64,000 bases of DNA from Ignavibacteria bacterium (GCA_019187405.1 JABAQZ010000006.1:277547-341546); one strand, 5' to 3'. Positions 8,440 to 17,338 are shown, counted from the stretch's first letter. Notes: a model not told the origin generated them from the sequence alone. Numbers and translations: made by a program.

Positions 8440-8679
8440 GCAACATTTTTGTTGCAGCATCAGTAATGCAACATTTATGTTGCAACAACAGTAATGCAAC
8501 ATTTATGTTTCGGAAGTAGTGATGCTACATTTATGTTGCAGCAACAGTGATGCAACATTTATGTTGCAGCAACAGTGATGCAACATTTATGTTGCCGAAG
8601 CAGTGATGCAACATTTATGTTGCGACAGCAGTGATGCAACATTTATGTTGCGACACCTGTGATGCAACATTTATGTTGC
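8440..8679. repeat. array block E, 9 dyads
   Basis: Dyads start every 28 bp from 8440 to 8664. Three cores are variant (8440 TTTT loop; 8496 and 8524 single arm changes). Spacers are mixed, as in block A. After the last dyad the sequence becomes unique AT-rich DNA up to the convergent gene at 8766. Confidence 0.95.
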
Positions 8680-8765
8680 CCATTTTGAGTAAACTAAAAC
8701 CATTATTACAAAATATAGTATATTACAATCTACAAATTTTAATTCTAACTTCAACTCTTCTCCTC

Positions 8766-9389
8766 TTAATCGGTGTGTAAAACTTTGAATATATCTAAAA
8801 ACTCATTCTGCAATGTCATTGTCCTGTCCTTTGCATACCAAACCTGTATCTGCTTAACTGCTTCATCATGATTGTAATCAGACCTACTTTTGAATTCCTT
8901 CATCATACTTTGAGCAGTTTGTGGCCTTGGTCCCCATTTATATATTACTTCAAGTGTTTCTGCCTTTATAATTAAACATACCGGTATAGATTTTGTACCT
9001 TCAGTCAAAAACTCATCCATTATTTCTGGATACTCATCTCTGAAAATAATTCTCAACTTAATGTTTGGATTTATTTCTGTCATCTTTGCCAATGGTGGAA
9101 GATTCTGCGCTACATCTCCACACCAAGTCTCTGCTATCACCAGTAAAAAAATTGACTCACTTATTTTGCTTATCTCTGAAACCAACTCTTCCGATATTTC
9201 GGTGGTTTTTTCAATTCTCTTTAATCTTTCAAAATTTAACTTTGTAAAAAAAATTCTTTCTGAAGATTGATCTTCTCCGGATGTCTTGCCCCCTTCCGCA
9301 AATTTCCTCACAATTGCTTTGTAACTATCAAAAGTATAAGCATTGTTAATTATTTCTCTTTCTAACTTCTTCTCCATGATATTTTTCAT
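8766..9389 (-). CDS. thioredoxin-fold protein with a single active-site cysteine
   Basis: The protein is 207 aa from the ATG at 9389 (MKNIMEKK); the frame is open to 9437 and an ATG at 9377 is also possible. The central segment FLLVIAETWCGDVAQNLPPL, followed by KSIPVCLII with its cis-proline, matches the thioredoxin_9-type family found in Bacteroidota and Firmicutes. The active site is WCGD, with no second cysteine (WCxxC expected), so classical dithiol exchange is unlikely. Its role is unknown, perhaps monothiol redox or binding. The gene converges on the palindrome array, which begins 87 bp beyond its stop. Confidence 0.85.
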   Translation of the reverse strand: MKNIMEKKLEREIINNAYTFDSYKAIVRKFAEGGKTSGEDQSSERIFFTKLNFERLKRIEKTTEISEELVSEISKISESIFLLVIAETWCGDVAQNLPPLAKMTEINPNIKLRIIFRDEYPEIMDEFLTEGTKSIPVCLIIKAETLEVIYKWGPRPQTAQSMMKEFKSRSDYNHDEAVKQIQVWYAKDRTMTLQNEFLDIFKVLHTD

Positions 9390-9768
9390 TTTTATTGTAT
9401 ACAATTTAATCAAAATATATTTTACTTTAACTTCCATTATTTTACTCTTTGTCTGTAATTGTTAATTCTTTAGATGCCTAATTTAAGTAATTTAAAAACT
9501 AATGCCGTATTCCATTTATTGTCCTATATACTCCTTAATTTTATGAGACATCTATGGAAATTTTAAAATATAGACAGTTTTATTTAACGTTTTTTTAATT
9601 TAATGATGTATTAAATTTCTGGCAATTTCATTTATTCTTTTAAACTCAATTTTTATTTTATGTGCAGGTATTATTTTGAAATGAAATTTATTAAATTTAT
9701 TTGCTCTTATTGTTAAAGTGAAATGTAAATTTATATCCCTCCTGTATTTATATCTTTTTTTAAAAAAG
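9390..9768. other. divergent intergenic region
   Basis: This 379-bp AT-rich stretch separates the divergent thioredoxin-fold and LRR genes and must hold promoters for both. I could not identify convincing -10/-35 or Bacteroidota-type -7/-33 elements by eye. No repeat or RNA gene is visible. Confidence 0.4.
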
Positions 9769-10608
9769 ATGTTTTTACTTATCTTTGTCCTTAGCTTTAT
9801 TTTATTTTTAAATGAACAATCTTCAGCTCAAAAAAATATTCTTACTATCTCACAGTTACAGAAAACTCGTCTTTACAAATCTTTAGATGATGCACTGAAA
9901 GAACCTCATAAAGTATTTAGATTGAATCTTGAAAATTCCGGTCTAAGCGAATTGACAAGTGAAATTTATAAATTCGATAAATTGCAATCTTTGAATCTGA
10001 GTAATAATAACTTGTATGAACTTCCAAAAGAAATTGGAATGCTGAAAAATCTTCAGTTCTTAAACTTAACCGGCACTAATTTGCATGATTTACCAGATGA
10101 ATTCGCTAATCTGAAAAATCTTTTAGTCTTAAATCTTGATAATATGGCATCATTTAACTTTACAGTTTCTAAAAGAATTATTCTTTCTTTAAAAAATCTC
10201 AGAGAAATTTCCGCTAATTCCGTTTACATTCCCGTATTCCCTTCAGAATTTTATAAATTGAAAAAATTATTGAAAATAAGTATGGCTAACTGTGGTATGG
10301 TGAATATTTCGGAGCAAATAGGTGACATTTCAAACCTGATGTATCTTGATCTTTCTTTTAATCAACTTACTGACTTGCCCGATGAAATTGGCGATTTGAT
10401 GAACTTAAGAGATTTGTATTTAGGAGGCAACAATTTAAAATCTCTCCCCGATAATATTGAAAATCTTAAAGACAATCTTGTTACTCTCGGTTTGGCTTCG
10501 GAACAAAAAGATACAGGCGAATTTTTCTCAAATCCAATTCCTAAAACTGAAGTTTTGAATCTGCAGAATCTACTCCCGTATACAAAAATTATTTATATTT
10601 GGAATTAG
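9769..10608 (+). CDS. secreted leucine-rich repeat protein
   Basis: The ATG at 9769 gives a clean signal peptide (MFLLIFVLSFILFLNEQSSAQ); a GTG at 9718 in frame would add a less typical leader. The roughly 279-aa product contains about eight LRR units of the type LxxLxxLxLxxNxLxxLPxxI, for example LQSLNLSNNNLYELPKEIG and NLRDLYLGGNNLKSLPDNI. Such repeats form a solenoid used for protein binding. No catalytic domain and no PNPFNP sorting domain are present, so it is probably periplasmic or surface-bound. The partner is unknown. Confidence 0.9.
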   Translation: MFLLIFVLSFILFLNEQSSAQKNILTISQLQKTRLYKSLDDALKEPHKVFRLNLENSGLSELTSEIYKFDKLQSLNLSNNNLYELPKEIGMLKNLQFLNLTGTNLHDLPDEFANLKNLLVLNLDNMASFNFTVSKRIILSLKNLREISANSVYIPVFPSEFYKLKKLLKISMANCGMVNISEQIGDISNLMYLDLSFNQLTDLPDEIGDLMNLRDLYLGGNNLKSLPDNIENLKDNLVTLGLASEQKDTGEFFSNPIPKTEVLNLQNLLPYTKIIYIWN

Positions 10609-10615
10609 TATGAAT

Positions 10616-11980
10616 TTAGTTTTCCGTAAGCAACGGATCCTGTAACTTGCTTCGCGTCTGTATGTAACTTTCTGCTTTATATCTTAATGAAAAGATGATA
10701 AATACTAGTGATGTGACTAACATCAATCCTGCAAAAAACCAAAAATATTCAGCGCTGTCCAGTTTATATGTTCCATCTGGATTTACGATTATCTTATTTA
10801 CCAATGCAGTCACTCCGTTTCCAAGTGAAACCGATAAATACCATAAGCCCATTACAAATGATTTCATACTGTTTGGCGCTTGCGTATATGAAAATTCTAA
10901 TCCGGTTATCGAAACCATCACTTCTCCTATCGTAAGTAATATATATGCCCAGAATTGCCATATTATATTCGGTTTTCCTCCTGATAGTATTGATATTTCT
11001 GCTATAGCAAGAATTGCAAAAGAAAATACTGCTAAAAACATTCCTATGGAAATTTTTTTTAGCGACGTCAGATTAATGTATTTTCCCGCAAATGGATAAA
11101 TAATATATGTGAATAATGGAATAAATAACATTATTAATAATGGATTTATCGCTTGTATTTGTGATGATAAAAGCTCAAACCTAATTAATCCAATATCAAC
11201 AATCCTGTCCATCTTCTCGGCTTGAAGCACCCATGAAGATCCTGTCTGATCAAATAAAGACCAAAAAATGGAAATAAATATGTACATTATGCTTAAATTA
11301 AAAAATGCTTTCTTTCCTTTTGCACTGAATACTTCACTCTTATATGTTTTCCAACCTACAGGCGGTATTGCTATAAATATATTTCTTCCCATTCTGAAAA
11401 CTATTGTTGCAAAAAGCATTAAAAATCCCGGTACACCGAATGCCAAATGCGGTCCGTATTTGTCCAGTAATACAGGAGTTAATAATGTTGAAATGGCTGC
11501 GCCTAAATTTATAGAAAAGTAAAAATAACCGAAAATCTTTTCCAATAATATCTTGTTTTTTTCTTCAAACTGATCTCCAACATGCGCCGATACACATGGC
11601 TTTATCCCTCCAGCCCCCATGGCTATTAATGTCAATCCTATTGATAACCCAACCCTAGTATCATCTAATGCAAGAGCTACATGACCGAATACATAAACTA
11701 TAGATAATATAATAATTGTTTTATACTTACCCCAAAAAACATCTGATATTATTGCTCCAATTATCGGGAAAAAGTAATTTACCATGCTGAAAACATGAAA
11801 CCATGTCGTCGCTTCATTCTCATTCATGGGATCTGCTTTGCCTGAACTCATTAAGTACTGTGTCATGAATATTACAAGTATTGTTTTCATCCCATAATAG
11901 CTGAATCTCTCAGATAACTCATTCCCGATAATGTATGGAATGCCCTTGGGATATTTTATTTCAGTATTTTTATCTTCCAT
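10616..11980 (-). CDS. POT/PTR-family proton-dependent peptide transporter
   Basis: This 454-aa inner-membrane transporter carries the family signature GNELSERFSYYG (ExxERFxYYG) in helix 1, followed by about twelve to fourteen hydrophobic segments. Members import di- and tripeptides with protons. The glycine-rich GAGGIKPCVSAHVGDQF segment is the second POT signature. The start overlaps the end of the upstream GT9 gene by 11 bp, which implies translational coupling, although the two products have no evident shared function. Substrate range cannot be told from sequence; peptides are most likely. Confidence 0.93.
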   Translation of the reverse strand: MEDKNTEIKYPKGIPYIIGNELSERFSYYGMKTILVIFMTQYLMSSGKADPMNENEATTWFHVFSMVNYFFPIIGAIISDVFWGKYKTIIILSIVYVFGHVALALDDTRVGLSIGLTLIAMGAGGIKPCVSAHVGDQFEEKNKILLEKIFGYFYFSINLGAAISTLLTPVLLDKYGPHLAFGVPGFLMLFATIVFRMGRNIFIAIPPVGWKTYKSEVFSAKGKKAFFNLSIMYIFISIFWSLFDQTGSSWVLQAEKMDRIVDIGLIRFELLSSQIQAINPLLIMLFIPLFTYIIYPFAGKYINLTSLKKISIGMFLAVFSFAILAIAEISILSGGKPNIIWQFWAYILLTIGEVMVSITGLEFSYTQAPNSMKSFVMGLWYLSVSLGNGVTALVNKIIVNPDGTYKLDSAEYFWFFAGLMLVTSLVFIIFSLRYKAESYIQTRSKLQDPLLTEN

Positions 11981-13022
11981 TCTTTAAAGGTATGTTGATT
12001 TTATTTAATTCTATCAGCTCTTTGAACTTTTCGATGATTTTTTCCTTTGACAATTCTGTCATACAGATGTTTCCAATTTTACATTCAAGTAAATTACAAT
12101 ACAGACAGTCAATTCTATCGTTTGTTACAGATAAATTATTCTCACCAAATGGACCCTGTAGAAGCGGATTTGTCGGACCGTATATACCAAGTGTTGGTAC
12201 TCCCATTGCAACTGCTATATGTAACGGTCCCGAATCATTACCTATAACTGCATCACATCTGCTGATTATTGCGCCAAGATATCTTATCGGACTTTCCGGT
12301 ATAATGAATGCATTCTTCATTTCTAAACTTCTGATTATCTCTTCGCAATTTTCCTTTTCTCTCTGAGTTCCCCAAAATAATATAAAATCAGCATTGTATA
12401 TCTTATTCATCATATTTATTAGTTCTGCATAATCCTTCGCCTTGTATCTTTTTGATTCCCATCCCCCTGTCTTTGATATCCCTATCAGTTTTCTGCCTGT
12501 TAATTTGTTCTCTCTTATAAAATTATCTGCAAATTCCTTATGCACAATGTTTATATTAAGATATAATTTCTTCGAAGTGACTGGAATATCCAATGCCCTT
12601 AGTGCATCAAGATTAAATTCGACATTATGTATTATCCCTCCCCTGCCTTCAGCCCTAATGTTATATGCATAATTTCTTCCTCTGAAATTAAAACCAAATC
12701 TGTACTTTGCACCGCTCAAAAATGTTATCAATGCGGTTCTCGGATTTCCAAATAAATCTATTATTAGATCATACTTTTGCTTTCTGATATTTTTTATCAG
12801 ACACAATGACTTATCTTCACTTGGATCATAAGTAAATGCTTTGCTAATGTATGGATTGTCAATAAGTACATCACGAGAATGTCTTAATGTAAGAACATTA
12901 ATTTCCGCATTAGAAAAATAATTCTTCAGGTTTGGCAGCAACGGTGTAGTTAATAAGATATCACCGATCCCTCCGAATTTTATTACAAGTATCTTCTCTA
13001 CTTTTTCCTTTTCCAGTTTCAA
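11970..13022 (-). CDS. glycosyltransferase family 9 (heptosyltransferase-like)
   Basis: The 350-aa protein starts with VIKFGGIGDILLTTPLLPNL, the GT9 N-terminal acceptor-domain motif. Its C-terminal half has GNDSGPLHIAVAMGVPTLGIYGPTNP, the nucleotide-sugar binding motif of ADP-heptose:LPS heptosyltransferases. It probably adds a heptose or related sugar to lipid A-core at the cytoplasmic face. Cysteines near residue 310 (CLYCNLLECKIGNIC) are frequent in this subgroup. It ends inside the POT gene (11 bp overlap) and begins 6 bp after nth, so nth-GT9-POT form one transcription unit. A second GT9 is at 33942. Confidence 0.9.
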   Translation of the reverse strand: MKLEKEKVEKILVIKFGGIGDILLTTPLLPNLKNYFSNAEINVLTLRHSRDVLIDNPYISKAFTYDPSEDKSLCLIKNIRKQKYDLIIDLFGNPRTALITFLSGAKYRFGFNFRGRNYAYNIRAEGRGGIIHNVEFNLDALRALDIPVTSKKLYLNINIVHKEFADNFIRENKLTGRKLIGISKTGGWESKRYKAKDYAELINMMNKIYNADFILFWGTQREKENCEEIIRSLEMKNAFIIPESPIRYLGAIISRCDAVIGNDSGPLHIAVAMGVPTLGIYGPTNPLLQGPFGENNLSVTNDRIDCLYCNLLECKIGNICMTELSKEKIIEKFKELIELNKINIPLKNGR

Positions 13023-13028
13023 ATCTGC

Positions 13029-13751
13029 TTAAATATTTTCCAGTATAATAAAATTTTTTGCAGCAGATGGTTTGTCCGTATGTTTGCCTCTGTATAAATA
13101 TTTTCCATCATATTTGCAGTCTCCAAATAAAAAACATTCACCGCATATCGGATTAATTGACTTACATATATTTCTACCGAATTTTATCAGATTTACATGA
13201 AATTCATGTCTCTTTCCTTTTGGTATCTTTTCTCTTGCTTCTTTATATGTATTAACTGCATTTTTTGTACGCACAATCCCTAATCTGTTAAGTATCCTGT
13301 GAATATGCGTATCCACAGGAAATACATCCCTGCTCAATGAATAATTCATCATACATGATATAGTCTTTACGCCGATTCCTTTATATTCAAGTAATTCAGT
13401 ATATATTTTTTCATCATTATACTTTCTTAAAAAAGATAAATCTAATGATCCGTATTTTTTATTCATCTTGTTTAGCATTTCCTTTATTTCAGCTGCTTTT
13501 GTATTCGATAGCCCGCAAACCTTTATGCAATCTTTTATTCTGTTTAAATCTGCTTTTCTGACTTTATCCCAGCTTCCAAATTTTTCTTTTAGCCTTGTAA
13601 ATGCTTTGTATGAACTAACGTCAGTCGTATTTTGAGATAACTTGGTAGCTATAAGCATATCAAGTATGTTAGTGTTTTCTGTTTTTTGAGGAATGCCGTA
13701 ATTCGCCCTTAGCTTCTTTATTATTCCATCAATTCTATTTCTGTCATTCAT
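13029..13751 (-). CDS. nth: endonuclease III, DNA glycosylase/AP lyase
   Basis: This 240-aa base-excision repair enzyme removes oxidised pyrimidines and nicks AP sites. The helix-hairpin-helix LEYKGIGVKT carries the catalytic Lys129. PVDTH supplies the catalytic Asp147. The 4Fe-4S cluster ligands C196-x6-C203-x2-C206-x5-C212 are intact. It starts immediately after wecB ends (no gap) and is followed by a GT9 gene after 6 bp, so it is embedded in a wecB-nth-GT9-POT operon. Confidence 0.95.
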   Translation of the reverse strand: MNDRNRIDGIIKKLRANYGIPQKTENTNILDMLIATKLSQNTTDVSSYKAFTRLKEKFGSWDKVRKADLNRIKDCIKVCGLSNTKAAEIKEMLNKMNKKYGSLDLSFLRKYNDEKIYTELLEYKGIGVKTISCMMNYSLSRDVFPVDTHIHRILNRLGIVRTKNAVNTYKEAREKIPKGKRHEFHVNLIKFGRNICKSINPICGECFLFGDCKYDGKYLYRGKHTDKPSAAKNFIILENI

Positions 13752-14876
13752 TCAGATTTTTTTTAACAATATGTTTACAATTCTTTTCGCTGACTTTCCG
13801 TCCCAGTATTTTGGAATTCTCCCTTTCTTGAATTTACCGCTTTCTATGCTTTTTATATTTTTTAAAATTAGTTTCTCGTTTAATCCAGTTATTACATTTG
13901 TTCCAATTTCACTTGTAACAGGCCTTTCCGTGTTTTCTCTCATTGTTATGCAAGGTATTTTCAAAAAAGTAGTCTCCTCCTGTATCCCACCTGAATCTGT
14001 AATTATATACTTTGCTCCTCCCAGCAGATTAAGAAAATCAAAATATCCAAGTGGTTCCGTTATTATCAGATTTTCAATGGAATTATATATTTTGTCAAGT
14101 CTGAATTTATTTATCATCTTCAAAGTTCTCGGATGAACCGAAAATACTATGTCTGTATCAGGATTAATCCTGTTTATACTTTTAAATATTTCAGATATAG
14201 TTTTAAGATTACTTTTACTGTCAACATTGGAAGGTCTGTGAAGCGTAATTAGCGAGTATCCTCTTTTTGTAATGCATAATTCATTTGTAATTTTTGATTT
14301 GCTGATTTTTTTTTGATAGAATTTCAACGAATCTATCATCGTGTTCCCTGAAAAAAAAATCTTCTTTTCATCAATGCCTTCCTTTTTTAAATTCCGAATT
14401 CCGCTCGGCTCCGTTACAAAAAGATACTCAGATAATACATCCGTTACTATTCTGTTTATCTCTTCTGGCATGCTTCTGTCAAAACTCCTTAATCCGGATT
14501 CTACATGAGCAATTGGAATGGGTTTGCTTTTTGAATTTAAAATTTTAGACCCTACTATTGCTGCTGCAATTGTGGAATTAACATCTCCATATACAATTAT
14601 CAAATCTGGCTTTTCCTTTTGCAAAACTTTCTCAAACTCTATCATAATTCTTGCTTTTTGCTCAGCATGAGACTGTGAACCCACCCCAAGATACACATCC
14701 GGTTTTGGTAATTCCAACTCTTTGAAAAAAACCTCGGACATCTTTCCGTCATAATGTTGCCCTGTATGTACTATTATATGCTTTACTTTTGATTTATGTT
14801 TGAGAAACTCTTTATGAATAGGAGCCATTTTCATGAAATTTGGCCTTGCTCCTACAACTGAGATGATTTTTTTCAA
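13752..14876 (-). CDS. wecB: UDP-N-acetylglucosamine 2-epimerase (non-hydrolysing)
   Basis: This 374-aa enzyme interconverts UDP-GlcNAc and UDP-ManNAc (EC 5.1.3.14) for surface polysaccharide synthesis. The start VVGARPNFMKMAPI, the loop HTGQHYDGKMSEVFF, HVESGLRS and the C-terminal DSGGIQEETTFLKIPCITMR with NTERP are all family hallmarks. It is the first gene of the apparent wecB-nth-GT9-POT unit. No UDP-ManNAc dehydrogenase gene is nearby. The 229-bp region upstream separates it from the divergent rpmE and probably holds the promoters. Confidence 0.96.
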   Translation of the reverse strand: MKKIISVVGARPNFMKMAPIHKEFLKHKSKVKHIIVHTGQHYDGKMSEVFFKELELPKPDVYLGVGSQSHAEQKARIMIEFEKVLQKEKPDLIIVYGDVNSTIAAAIVGSKILNSKSKPIPIAHVESGLRSFDRSMPEEINRIVTDVLSEYLFVTEPSGIRNLKKEGIDEKKIFFSGNTMIDSLKFYQKKISKSKITNELCITKRGYSLITLHRPSNVDSKSNLKTISEIFKSINRINPDTDIVFSVHPRTLKMINKFRLDKIYNSIENLIITEPLGYFDFLNLLGGAKYIITDSGGIQEETTFLKIPCITMRENTERPVTSEIGTNVITGLNEKLILKNIKSIESGKFKKGRIPKYWDGKSAKRIVNILLKKI

Positions 14877-15105
14877 TATTTATTTGAATTTTTTTACGAA
14901 TTTAATTAAAATATATCTTACTTTATATGAAATTGTTTTCTGTTTCTTTTGATTTTTACTATTTTTGTTCTGTTTGATTATACTTGAATTCTGATGACTT
15001 TCAATTAATTTCTGTGTTTTGCGGATTTCATTTTTTTCTCTCCTTGAAACTCAAAACCGTAATCGCTATTTTATACATAATTATTAAATAAAACATTTTA
15101 AGTAA

Positions 15106-15354
15106 ATGAAAAAGGATTTTCATCCTAAATATTATAAGTGTAATGTAATTTGCAACTGTGGAGAAAACAGAGGCGTTTTATTCACTACACGCTCAACCGT
15201 TCCCGAAATTAAAGTGGAAATTTGCTCGCTTTGCCATCCGTTTTTTACCGGAACACAAAAAATTGTCGATACTGCAGGACGTGTAGAAAAATTCAATAAA
15301 AGATATGCAAAATCAAAAAAATCATCCGAAAAAGTATCCGAATCAGCATCTTAA
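15106..15354 (+). CDS. rpmE: 50S ribosomal protein L31, zinc-binding form
   Basis: This 82-aa protein begins [10 protein letters not shown] and carries the C+ zinc ligands C16, C18, C40 and C43 (CNCGEN and [10 protein letters not shown]), so it is the zinc-containing paralogue. The basic, serine-rich tail after residue 65 is a normal variable extension. It bridges the subunits on the large ribosomal subunit. A strong terminator follows at 15380. Confidence 0.96.
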   Translation: MKKDFHPKYYKCNVICNCGENRGVLFTTRSTVPEIKVEICSLCHPFFTGTQKIVDTAGRVEKFNKRYAKSKKSSEKVSESAS

Positions 15355-15379
15355 GTTTTAATTTTTTGAATTTTTTTTC

Positions 15380-15410
15380 AGCCAATATTTAAAATATTGG
15401 CTTTTTTTTT
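15380..15410 (+). terminator. rho-independent terminator of rpmE
   Basis: An inverted repeat AGCCAATATT/AATATTGGCT around a 3-base loop is followed directly by a run of nine or ten T. It ends 6 bp before the next gene start at 15417. Confidence 0.88.
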
Positions 15411-15416
15411 CACAAT

Positions 15417-16673
15417 ATGAGAATTTCTGTTTTTGAAGACAACAGTTTTAAAAATCTTTACCCTCTTTGCTTACTGAGAGGTGTTTTTGATATTAAAATC
15501 GGTCCTTATTCATTAATAGATAGAATAAAAACTTTTACAAATAAAAAGTTTGAACTTTCTCTAATCTGTAGAAATTATATTTCAGATTATCTAAGCGAAT
15601 TTCATAAACTTCCTGCAAATAAATTTTCAAATGATGATTACATTCTTCTTAATGGAAAAGTTGTTTTCTCAGAAAAATTGTTTGATACAGTTATTTCCAA
15701 TAAAGGCAAAGACATAATTTTTTATTTTAAAGATGAAGTAATAGCTGTTTGCATTACTAAAAAAAATGCAGCTAATTTGTTTTCTCTTTTGAATAATTCT
15801 GAATTCATGGTTTTTAATTCAGAATTCCTTTCAGGTTTTAATTTTAAAAAAATCTATTTAACCGATAAAGATGATTTAAGGATTATAAATTTCCCCTGGA
15901 ATGTGATTGAATTTATACTGGAAGGAAGACTGAATGAAGAATTGAATTTATATCTGAAATCAGTAAAAAAATTTCCTTCCGTTAAAAAATCTCGTAACTT
16001 TATAAATTCAAAATTCATATTTTCAAAAACTAAACTTGATTTGCTCCAGAATATTGTTTTAGATGCTTCTTCCGGCAGCATAGTCATTTCGGAAAATGTT
16101 GAAATTGAACCATTTACTTTTTTAAAAGGACCAGTATTTATAGGAAAAAATGTAAAGATCAAATCCGGTACTAAAATTTACGGACCTTGTGTTATCGGTG
16201 AAAGCTCAAGAGTTGCCGGAGAAATCGCCGAATCTGTCTTTCATTCATTCGTAAATAAACAACATGACGGATTTACCGGACATTCTTATTTGTGCCCGTT
16301 TGTAAATTTAGGAGCTGATACTGTTACAAGCGATCTGAAAAATAATTATTCGGAAATAAGCGTTACACCTAATTCAGTCAAAATAAATTCGGGAATGATG
16401 TTTTTGGGAAGTATTATTGGAGATCATAGTAAAACATCAATAAATACAATGCTTAACACGGGAAGCATAATAGGGATTTTTTCGAATTTGTTCGGAAGCG
16501 GTTTTCATGAAAAATCTATTTCTTCATTTTCTTGGAACGAAGCAGGAAAACCTTTTGCAAAATATGATTTGAGTAAAGCCATTCATACTGCTGAAATTGT
16601 TATGAAAAGAAGAGGAGTTGAGTTAAGCAAATCGTATGAAAAACTGATTAGTTATTATTTTAAAGAATTATAG
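15417..16673 (+). CDS. GlmU-like sugar nucleotidyltransferase family protein
   Basis: This 418-aa protein is of the Bacteroidota GlmU-like type. An atypical N-terminal half (starting MRISVFEDNSFKNLYPLCLL) takes the place of a nucleotidyltransferase domain. A left-handed beta-helix of hexapeptide repeats follows from about residue 215 to 370 (GPVFIGKNVKIKSGTKIYGP, CVIGESSRV). The residues HSFVNKQHDGFTGHSYLCPF are strongly conserved in this family. The canonical GxGTRM nucleotide loop of GlmU is absent, so the donor nucleotide and sugar are uncertain. It is likely to have a role in envelope sugar-nucleotide supply. It sits directly after the rpmE terminator. Confidence 0.85.
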   Translation: MRISVFEDNSFKNLYPLCLLRGVFDIKIGPYSLIDRIKTFTNKKFELSLICRNYISDYLSEFHKLPANKFSNDDYILLNGKVVFSEKLFDTVISNKGKDIIFYFKDEVIAVCITKKNAANLFSLLNNSEFMVFNSEFLSGFNFKKIYLTDKDDLRIINFPWNVIEFILEGRLNEELNLYLKSVKKFPSVKKSRNFINSKFIFSKTKLDLLQNIVLDASSGSIVISENVEIEPFTFLKGPVFIGKNVKIKSGTKIYGPCVIGESSRVAGEIAESVFHSFVNKQHDGFTGHSYLCPFVNLGADTVTSDLKNNYSEISVTPNSVKINSGMMFLGSIIGDHSKTSINTMLNTGSIIGIFSNLFGSGFHEKSISSFSWNEAGKPFAKYDLSKAIHTAEIVMKRRGVELSKSYEKLISYYFKEL

Positions 16674-17063
16674 TTAATTATTAATTTAGGATTTTATTGT
16701 GTTTCCTCTGAGACTAATCCGCTTTTTAATCTTCTTAACTTAAAAGCAATTTTAAAATTTGTTCTGAAATTTATATTCAAATTAAATCAAATCTAAATTT
16801 CAAACTCCAGATATAAATTCGTTTTTCATTTTATATGCATCCCTGCTTGTTCAGACGATAAAAATAATTTTAATGCCCTTGACTGAATCTGCTTAATCTT
16901 CTTTATAAAATCTGGACAATGTAATAGTCATTAATATCAACAATTTGATTCTCTTTTAAAGCTTATTTTCTAATTTATTGGATGACAATGGAACTTACAA
17001 TTGCTTTGATTTTCGGCACGGTTTTTCATATTTTTGCTTTTTAGAAATCAGAATTAATTTTAA
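16674..17063. other. intergenic region, nothing recognised
   Basis: These 390 AT-rich bases lie between the GlmU-like gene and rpsT, both on the plus strand. No ORF, hairpin with T-run or repeat is visible. The last 60 bp presumably hold the rpsT promoter and leader. Confidence 0.4.
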
Positions 17064-17324
17064 ATGCCATTAAGACATAAATCTGCGCAAAAAAGAGCCA
17101 GACAAACAATTAAAAGAACCGAAAGAAACAAAAAGTATAAAGCGCTCATTAAAGGTTCTGTAAAAAGAGTTTTAGATATTAAGGATAAAGATAAAGCTGA
17201 GGCAGAATTAAGAAAGACTGTTACAGTGCTTGACCGCGCTGCCGTAAAGGGTATAATTCACAAGAATAAAGCTGCAAACAAAAAATCCAAACTCACTAAA
17301 TACGTCAATAAATTAAATAAGTAG
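17064..17324 (+). CDS. rpsT: 30S ribosomal protein S20
   Basis: This 86-aa basic, helical protein starts MPLRHKSAQKRARQTIKRTE and contains the conserved GIIHKNKAANKKSKL segment near its end. It binds 16S rRNA early in 30S assembly. It is monocistronic, followed by a shared bidirectional terminator. Confidence 0.97.
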   Translation: MPLRHKSAQKRARQTIKRTERNKKYKALIKGSVKRVLDIKDKDKAEAELRKTVTVLDRAAVKGIIHKNKAANKKSKLTKYVNKLNK

Positions 17325-17338
17325 TAGTTTCAATAATA

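Larger units (their letters stand above)
6904..8679. repeat. palindrome array: 45 dyads at 28-bp pitch with four 144-bp linkers
   Basis: The repeated core is the 16-bp dyad GCAACATTTATGTTGC (7-bp arms around TT, or a 6-bp stem with a TTTA loop). Forty-five copies occur, 34 of them exact. Within each of five blocks every copy starts exactly 28 bp after the last, separated by 12-bp spacers that vary but come from a small set (GGAAGCAGTGAT, AGCAACAGTGAT, GACAACTGTAAT, GACACCTGTGAT and relatives). Between blocks the dyad-to-dyad distance is exactly 160 bp each time, because of a conserved 144-bp linker. A 28-bp period is not a multiple of three and no long frame is open, so the array is non-coding. 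It lies between convergent gene ends (5982 and 8766), so it is unlikely to be a promoter. Function unknown. Confidence 0.97.

Noticed and set aside
6904..8679. CRISPR array
   Set aside because: The repeated part is 16-20 bp and the spacers are 12 bp drawn from a few recurring sequences. CRISPR arrays have 21-48 bp repeats and unique spacers of similar length. No cas gene is in the window.
6904..8679. Coding tandem repeat (repeat protein)
   Set aside because: The 28-bp period shifts frame at every unit, and no frame stays open across the array.
6904..8679. Integron cassette array (attC sites)
   Set aside because: Units are too short to carry cassettes, there is no integrase gene, and the dyads lack the R/L core boxes of attC.
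6904..8679. parS cluster
   Set aside because: The dyad GCAACATTTATGTTGC does not resemble the parS consensus, and normal parS sites are not packed at 28-bp intervals in this number.
14877..15105. tRNA or small RNA between wecB and rpmE
   Set aside because: No cloverleaf arms, TTCGA-type T-loop or terminator were found; it looks like a plain divergent promoter region.
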